Shown: positions 48,861 to 54,275 of the stretch, one piece after another | Position numbering within the stretch: the first letter of the stretch is position 1 | How the letters are laid out: each line of letters starts with the position of its first letter | DNA from: Candidatus Zixiibacteriota bacterium | GTDB taxonomy: Bacteria; JAAXHH01 | Assembly (NCBI GenBank): GCA_016867335.1 | Contig: VGJU01000003.1 | Coordinates: 1 to 54,275 of the forward strand | Reading direction: 5' to 3' | DNA: 54,275 nucleotides | The notes under the pieces: model-generated | Databases searched by the model: none | The model's input: only the letters and a program-made list of their open reading frames with translations | Told to the model about the DNA's origin: nothing | Translations under genes and position numbers: made by a program

Positions 48861-49139
48861 ATGAGCAAGCTCAAGTCGATCATGCACAATCGCACCGGAG
48901 GTCATCTTGCGGATCAGCGGCGGACCTGTTTTGACTGTGTCCATGTACTGCCGGATTTTAGCGCAAGCGAGGTTACTTGCGAAATATACACCTACAAGGC
49001 CATCCGGTACAAAGTAAACAAAAAAGGGGCCATCCCACCGACCTTTGCCAACGAATGCCCGTTTTTCAAGGCCATGACCGCCGAAGAAAAAACAGTCTCG
49101 GAACGCAAATTCCGGGAGTTCTACAAACAGCTTAAATAG
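48861..49139 (+). CDS. Small four-cysteine protein, uncharacterised
   Basis: 92 residues. ATG 48861 is preceded by GGAGGGCGAA. The central region has CFDCVHV, then TCEIYTYK and ECPFF, four cysteines in a C-x2-C ... C ... C arrangement that could bind zinc or iron. It is followed by a charged helix (TAEEKTVSERKFREFYKQ). No signal peptide. I do not recognise the family. It is 18 bases upstream of the peptide-binding lipoprotein gene and has its own strong promoter, so the whole oligopeptide transporter may be expressed from it. Intact frame. Confidence 0.75.
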   Translation: MSKLKSIMHNRTGGHLADQRRTCFDCVHVLPDFSASEVTCEIYTYKAIRYKVNKKGAIPPTFANECPFFKAMTAEEKTVSERKFREFYKQLK

Positions 49140-49157
49140 TGTTGTTCCGGAGTCGTC

Positions 49158-50943
49158 ATGCGCTTTCCTGTCTGGGGGGCCGTATGGCTTTGCGCTTTGC
49201 TGTTTGTCGTCGGCCTGTGGAAGCGATATCGAAAAAATCCGCCCGGCGCAGGGACCCGAAGCCGAAAAGCTGACGGCATACTTTAACGCGCCCCGTGCCG
49301 AAACCCTTATCATCGACCGGGCCGGGCGTCTCCAGAGTAGCGACAACTGGAACCCCTATGTCCCCGGCAACGCCACGGGGTGGGGATTCGGCCAGTTTTC
49401 CGATCCGCTTGCCCTGCTCAACTATGGAACCGGCCAAATCGAAAACTGGATGGCCGAATCCATCACCCCCAACCAAGACTTTACGGTGTGGACCGTCCGT
49501 CTGCGGCCCGGCATTACCTGGCACGACGGCACGCCTTTTACCGCCACCGATATCGTTTTTTCCGTCCAGCTTCAGATAAAACACGAAACCCTCGGACAAC
49601 ACTTTGCCTACAAGGAATGGGTTCGGTCGGTGGAGAAAATCGACGATCTGACTGTCGTTTACCATCTCAACAAACCCAATGTCCGGTTTAAGTTGGAGCG
49701 TTTCTCCGACAACCTGTGCGGGGTGGATGTGTTTGTCCCGAAACACGTCTGGGAGCGGGTAGCCGATCCGGTTATGTTCAAAAATATCGATCTTGCCCGA
49801 GGGCTTCCGATGGGCACGGGGCCGTATCTGCTCTACAAGGTCACGCCTAACGAGACTATCTGGGTGCGTCACGATGGTTGGTGGGCGACAAAGACGGGTC
49901 TGAAAAAGCTGCCGGAACCCAAAAAAATCATCATCGCCTTTGCCGGAACCGAGGAAATAAGGCTTGCCACAGGTATCGACAACGATTTCGACACGATGGA
50001 CGACATTACGCTCGGCGCGTTTGAAGCATTGACCACCCGCAACCCGGCGTGGATCGCTTTTCAAAAGGAAAAGCCGTATGTATGGCCCGACCCGTGTGCG
50101 CGCAACCTGTCCATCAACAATGCACGGGAGCCGTCGAACGACAGAGACATGCGCTGGATGCTAAGCGATGTGATGGATCGCCGACAGATCATCGACATCG
50201 CCTATGAAGGCACGTCGGTGATGGGGCCATATCCTTGGCCGCTTTATCCGGCGCTTCAACGGTTTACCGATCTGATTCCACCCGAAATCATAGCTCGACT
50301 TTCCCAACCCCGTCTTGATAAAGCGGCAGAGACGCTAAAGACCAAAGGTTATGTAAAAACCGGTAGATATTGGACAAGGGACGGAAAGGAACTGGGACTG
50401 GAAATTCAAGTGGTCGAGGGGATCACCGAGTTGGAGCGTATTGCGGACGTGTACGGCGAACAGTTGCAGCGTTTCGGGATCAACGCGGTAAAAGTAAAAC
50501 TGGAAGGCGGGACATGGGGAGAAAATCTCGCTACGGGCAACTACGAAACGCAGAGCGGGTGGCAGCTTTGCGGCTAGACGGTCGAACAGTGGAACACGCT
50601 GCGGCAGTTGCGCGCCGATACGGTCGCGCCCATGGGCGAACGGGCGCGGCTTCCCCATGCCAACGCTTTTCGCTGGCACAACGCCGAATACACCGAGATC
50701 GTGGACCGGATCAGCAGTCTGTCGTGGGACGACCCCGAACTGCTCGCGCTGACGGCCAGAGCCTTGCAGATATACTATGAGGAACTTCCCGTGATCCCCA
50801 CGGCGCAATCCAAAAAATTAGTGCCGTTTAACACGAGCTATTGGACCAACTGGCCGACAAAAGACAACTACTACCAGCGTCCGGTCACTTGGTGTCCCAG
50901 TTGTGTAGGCATTCTTCCCGAACTGGTCGCTGTAGGGAAATAA
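49158..50943 (+). CDS. Family 5 oligopeptide ABC transporter substrate-binding lipoprotein, disrupted
   Basis: About 595 residues. ATG 49158 gives a hydrophobic signal MRFPVWGAVWLCALL; a frameshift near 49200 is needed to reach the lipobox LSSACGSD and mature domain. Typical features: SITPNQDFTVWTVRLRPGITWHDGTPFTATDIVFS, VYHLNKPNVRF, GTGPYLLYKV and, near the end, the domain III strand ELPVIPTAQSKKLV. A TAG at 50575-50577 lies between GWQLCG and TVEQWNTL; Ser TCG is one base away. First gene of a transporter with permeases at 51068 and 53413. Likely imports oligopeptides or similar solutes; the ligand is not predictable. Confidence 0.86.
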
Positions 50944-51016
50944 CGGTTCACCACAACGGTTGGATGCCGGATTGCGCTGCGTCGCAGGTTCCGGTGGGGC
51001 CATACGCCGACGCCAG

Positions 51017-51054
51017 GATTTGTAGAGACGCAAGATTTTGCGTCTCTACAAATC
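51017..51054. repeat. GTAGAGACG-type palindromic repeat
   Basis: Perfect 17-bp inverted repeat (51017-51033 and 51038-51054) with a GATT loop, containing TTTGTAGAGACGC. Palindromes with this GTAGAGACG/CGTCTCTAC core are common in intergenic DNA of cyanobacteria and several other phyla. It lies 13 bases before the permease start codon and would fold on the mRNA close to the ribosome-binding site. Confidence 0.8.
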
Positions 51055-51067
51055 GTTCCGAAACGAA

Positions 51068-52090
51068 ATGCCCATGGGAAACCTGACCGCCACCTATATC
51101 ATACAGCGTTTTCTGGTGTGTCTGCTGACCGTATGGCTGGGGGCGACGCTTATCTTTTTTATTCCTCGTCTGGCTCCCGGCGATCCGGTTACGTCGATGA
51201 TCACCCGTCTTTCGCTGGATCTGGGCTATGTGGAAAACGCCGACCAGATGATCGCGGCGTGGAAAGCCCGGTTTGGGTTGGATGCGCCGCTATGGGTACA
51301 GTATCTCAGATATTGGGAAAACCTTTCTCGGTTTGATTTTGGTTATTCGCTGTCGCGTTTTCCCACAAGAGCCTACGACCTTGTCCGTCCGGCGCTACCC
51401 TGGTCGATCGGGTTGCTTTCCGTAGCGACGCTGTTTTCGTTTTTTACGGGAACTACTATCGGTGCATTGATGGGCTGGAACCGGACGCCCCGCTGGCTCC
51501 GGTATCTGCTCCCCGACAGTCTGACCTTTGCGTCGATCCCGTATTTCATGTTTGGTGTTACGCTGGTCTATGTGGTCAGTTTCCACCTTCACTGGCTTCC
51601 CTCTACCGGCGGTTATTCGCTCGCGGTAAACCCCGGTTGGAATATAGCGTTTATCCAGGATTTGATTCTTCATGCAATTTTGCCGTTGTTTTCCATCGTG
51701 CTTACCTCGATGGGCGGATGGGCACTCGGCATGCGCGGGCTGATGATCGGCGTGAGCAGCGCGGATTATTTTCTTTTGGCGCAGGCATAGGGACTTTCGC
51801 CGATGCGTATCTTTTTTCGTTACGGCGTGCGCAATGCAATCCTGCCTTCGGTTACTGCGCTTGCGCTGGGGTTGGGCGGGCTGATCGGCGGCTCGGTTTT
51901 AGTCGAGTTTATCTTTGCCTATCCGGGTGTCGGCTATGTGCTGTATCAGTCGATCATCACACAGGACTATACGGTTACGCAGGCCATTGCCAACCTGATG
52001 ATACTCGTCACCGCGCTGGGCGTTTTTGCGCTCGACCTCCTCTATCCGCTCATCGATCCGCGGATTACGTACAGGAACAACAGAGGTTGA
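51068..52090 (+). CDS. Oligopeptide ABC transporter permease (DppB/OppB-type), internal stop
   Basis: About 340 residues, six membrane helices: FLVCLLTVWLGATLIFFIPRL at the N-terminus, with the family signature PGDPV. The EAA loop is split by a TAG at 51788-51790: DYFLLAQA-stop-GLSPMRIFFRYGVRNAILP, where Lys (AAG) is normal (AxAKGLS). This loop contacts the ATPase, so a true stop would destroy the transporter. The start is ATG 51068 or 51074; earlier codons lie within the palindrome. The ending LIDPRITYRN is the usual DppB end. Followed not by the C permease but by an aldo/keto reductase. Confidence 0.87.
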
Positions 52091-52440
52091 GGGGAAGGGG
52101 AGAACGATACCCCTCTTGTACACCGATAAGTCGTTATTTAGTTTTAGGCCATCAAGTCTTAATAAAGGAGTTTGCTATTCAGTTTTGTTAAATAAGGGTG
52201 GACGGGTATGAAACGCGGAGAAACCGGCAGGTACGGGGTTACAATGGTGGGTGGTGAGCCGGTCCGTGCTTTTATTCCTCACTCGCTTCCTCCTGCTCCA
52301 CCCCTGTTGCTGGATGGCGTTCTTCCTGCCGTACCCGATTGCATGGCGGCGCTGGAGCGCTTTCTATTGTTCCGTGGTTTAACTCTTTACCCTAGGCCGT
52401 TTATCCATGTCTGAGAATCTCATTCCTACGGGAGAAACCC
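52091..52440. other. Intergenic stretch after permease B
   Basis: About 350 bases. Holds repeat copy 1 (52149-52186). A frame at 52208-52414 starts MKRGETGRYG just after the repeat, and the C permease also begins (M)MKR just after copy 2, so this could be a relic of an earlier gene start. The rest (Pro- and Leu-rich) shows no family resemblance. Confidence 0.4.
52149..52186 (+). repeat. Direct repeat, copy 1 (before aldo/keto reductase)
   Basis: A 38-base segment whose copy at 53362-53399 is identical at 30 of 38 positions; both include TTTGCTATTCA. The pair brackets the aldo/keto reductase gene, and each copy is followed shortly by ATGAAACGC. Confidence 0.65.
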
Positions 52441-53325
52441 ATGTCGATCCTGCCACGGCGTGCATTCGGAACCACGGGGGTATCTGTCTCGATCATCGGA
52501 CTGGACGGCGGCGGTGGCGGCATGAATCCACAAATCACAGGCTCGCCGGATAAGCCCCATATCCAGGCGCTGGCCGAACAGATCATCCATAAGGCCCTTG
52601 ATGAGGGAATAAATCTGTTTGATACTTGCAGCGGATACGGAGCCAGTGAACGTATTTTGGGGCGTGTGGCCGCCAACCGGCGTTCGGAGATGTTTCTGGC
52701 GACCAAAAACCTGATCCCTCACGCGCCCGGCGATCAGGTGCGCAGGGAACTCGAACAGAGCCTGACCCGGTTACAGACCGATCATATGGATATGATTCAA
52801 ATACATGATATTTATTCTCTCGAACAGGCGGATATCGTTTTTGCTCAGGATCATGCAATCGAGGTGTATCTCAAGGCCAGAGAATAAGGTCTTACCCGGT
52901 TTATCGGCATTACCAGTCACAACCGCTACCAGCCTTTGGCGAGGGTGCTGGACCGCTGTGCAGAGGAGGAGGATATCCGGATGGATAGCGTCCTCATGGG
53001 ATTCAGTGTGGCGGACAGGGCGTATGGGGGGTATGGAAAACGATTGCTTGGCGGATATCCTGAGGTCGCCAAAATGGCCATGACCATCTTTGGTTGCGAC
53101 GGTGCGCCGGTGATGAAACAGACCGGTTATCCTGCGGCGACGCTGATCCGGTATGTTCTGTCTCATCCGTTTTGCTCAGCGGTCATTGGCATGCATACCC
53201 TCGAAGAGTTGGAAGAAAATGTAGCGATTGTGCGTCAGTTTGTCTCATATAGCGATTCGGAACTTAAGGCGATAGAGAACAGCGTGGATCCATCGAAAGT
53301 GACCGGGGGTTTTGTGTTGCGGTGA
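52441..53325 (+). CDS. Aldo/keto reductase, internal stop
   Basis: About 294 residues, NADPH-dependent oxidoreductase of the AKR superfamily. The catalytic tetrad can be placed: Asp and Tyr in NLFDTCSGYGASE, Lys in FLATKNL and His in IQIHDIYS. The first strand reads RRAFGTTGVSVSIIGLDGGG, typical of the YajO/AKR11-like groups. A TAA at 52885-52887 interrupts LKARE-stop-GLTRFIGIT, where Lys or Gln is usual (AAA or CAA). The gene stands between the B and C permease genes of the oligopeptide transporter, bracketed by two related 38-base repeats, which suggests later insertion. Substrate unknown. Confidence 0.85.
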
Positions 53326-53361
53326 GAGATTGAGGTTGCCCTGTCATCTCACCTTATCTAA

Positions 53362-53399
53362 CCGTCAAATCTTAAGAACGGGTTTTGCTATTCAATTTG
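53362..53399 (+). repeat. Direct repeat, copy 2 (after aldo/keto reductase)
   Basis: Second copy of the 38-base repeat described at 52149-52186, 14 bases before the C permease start. Same orientation as copy 1. Confidence 0.65.
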
Positions 53400-53412
53400 C
53401 CTAATACTCAAT

Positions 53413-54275
53413 AATGATGAAACGCTACTCATTTTTTTCTCTTCTTGCTCGTCCCGTTTCAAACTTCCCCAACACATGGGACAGCCCGTATCTCAACGCC
53501 AAATTTTTGACCGGAAGCGGTATCGTCGGACTTATCGTAGTGTTTGGGCTGGCGGGGCCGTTGTTCTGGGATGTGGAGTTAGCCTACACGGGATCGTCTC
53601 CGCTGAATCTGCCGCCAACGTGGGCACAGGGCGGCTCCTCGGACCATCCGCTCGGCACGGAAAGCAACGGACGGGACATACTCGCCGCGTTGATCGTGGG
53701 GACCCCGTCATCGCTGAAGGTGGGTTTTCTTGCGGCGCTTATCGGTATGATGACAGGGCTTGCGCTCGGCTCCATCGCCGGCTATTTCGGCGGATGGCCG
53801 GACCATATCATCCGCACCGTCAGCGACGCGGCCATCACCGTCCCCGCGCTGATCGTCCTGATCGTGATCGCCTCGTTTGTCCAGATGACCGACACGACGG
53901 CGATGGCCCTGATCCTGTCGCTATTTGCCTGGCCGGGTCCCACACGACTGGTCCGGTCGCAGGTGCTTACCTTGCGCGAACGCGGCTATGTGCGCATGGC
54001 CATGCTGTCGGGCGCGCCGGCGCGGGAAATCATGCTGGTCGAGATGGCCCCCAACATGCTGTCGTGGCTCGCCGCTAGCCTGACCGGAGGCATCTCCGGC
54101 GCGATATTGGGGGCGACAGGTCTCGAAGCATTAGGACTAGGACCCACCCGGACCCCGTCGCTCGGTCTGATCATCAATCAGGCGACGACCAACGCGTCGC
54201 TCGTACGCGGTATGATCTGGTGGTCGCTCCCGCCGATTGTGCTTCTCATGGCGATATTTACGGGTTTTTTTCTGA
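53413..54275 (+). CDS. Oligopeptide ABC transporter permease (DppC/OppC-type), partial at window end
   Basis: Open from ATG 53413 (or 53416) to the last base, 287 codons with no stop. TM1 is SGIVGLIVVFGLAGPLFW, followed by the family motif HPLGTESNGRDILAALIVGTPSSLKVG, further helices (LIGMMTGLALGSIAGYF, ALIVLIVIASFV) and the EAA loop RERGYVRMAMLSGAPAREIMLVEMAPNML, which contacts the ATPase subunit. It is the partner of the B permease at 51068; the ATPase genes probably follow outside the window. No Shine-Dalgarno sequence is clear. In this stretch no lesion was found. Confidence 0.88.

Noticed and set aside
274-53325. Genetic code change (TGA, TAG or TAA read as an amino acid)
   Set aside because: All three stops interrupt genes in similar numbers, and the residues expected at them differ (Glu, Lys, Tyr, Cys, Arg, Trp, Ser). 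Intact genes also end in all three. No single reassignment fits.
1-54275. CRISPR arrays, rRNA, tRNA, insertion sequences
   Set aside because: No regularly spaced repeats, no transposase motifs and no recognised RNA genes were seen while reading both strands; the RNA check was by eye only.

Overview
The window is a moderately GC-rich, gene-dense bacterial chromosome segment. No rRNA, tRNA, phage, plasmid or CRISPR locus was seen. Two tandem GWxTD/TPR proteins, a secreted beta-propeller protein with dockerin and FlgD-like C-terminal domains, M81 and enolase-superfamily genes and a 900-residue UxaA-type protein together suggest an uncultured lineage near Latescibacterota, Poribacteria or the FCB group. 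This placement is inference only.

Layout. 0.3-6.1 kb: M81 metallopeptidase, mandelate-racemase-type enzyme, large secreted multidomain protein. 6.1-8.4 kb: an accessory patch (DUF6994-like fragment, small membrane protein, PH-like protein) with integron-attC-like junctions. 8.5-13 kb: divergent pyruvate kinase, an unknown protein, a degraded MntA/HepT toxin-antitoxin pair. 13.3-21 kb: double-module UxaA-type dehydratase, a deacylase flanked by long palindromic repeats, EttA, M48 peptidase, APH-type kinase. 21-30 kb, all on the minus strand: era, an NtrC-type regulator, a peptide-binding protein, a 42-residue four-cysteine peptide, a radical SAM/SPASM protein, a dCache histidine kinase and a REC-histidine kinase. 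30-35.5 kb: an ion-homeostasis cluster (cNMP protein, RCK potassium channel, P-II-like protein, fused double DUF1538 transporter). 35.6-46 kb: a plus-strand run with GT9-like protein, two GWxTD proteins, two membrane/metal-type proteins and three cyclophilins. 46-49 kb: WD40 protein, small membrane protein, MFS transporter, small cysteine protein. 49-54.3 kb: an oligopeptide ABC operon (binding protein, permease B, permease C) with an aldo/keto reductase set between B and C.

The best candidate for an undescribed system is the peptide / radical SAM-SPASM pair at 24.3-26.0 kb. The peptide has an ideal Shine-Dalgarno site, four cysteines, and is separated from its putative maturase by a perfect 10-bp hairpin, as in many RiPP operons. 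A peptide-binding lipoprotein lies just upstream. The maturase carries an in-frame TGA exactly at the first SPASM cysteine, followed by a hairpin that fits the loose bacterial SECIS rule.

A strong caution applies throughout. About 17 in-frame stops (TAA, TAG and TGA in similar numbers) and about 9 frameshifts interrupt genes that are otherwise well conserved on both sides. This looks like base-level sequence error or recent decay, not a changed genetic code. Disrupted genes are annotated below over their full reconstructed extent, with each lesion stated.
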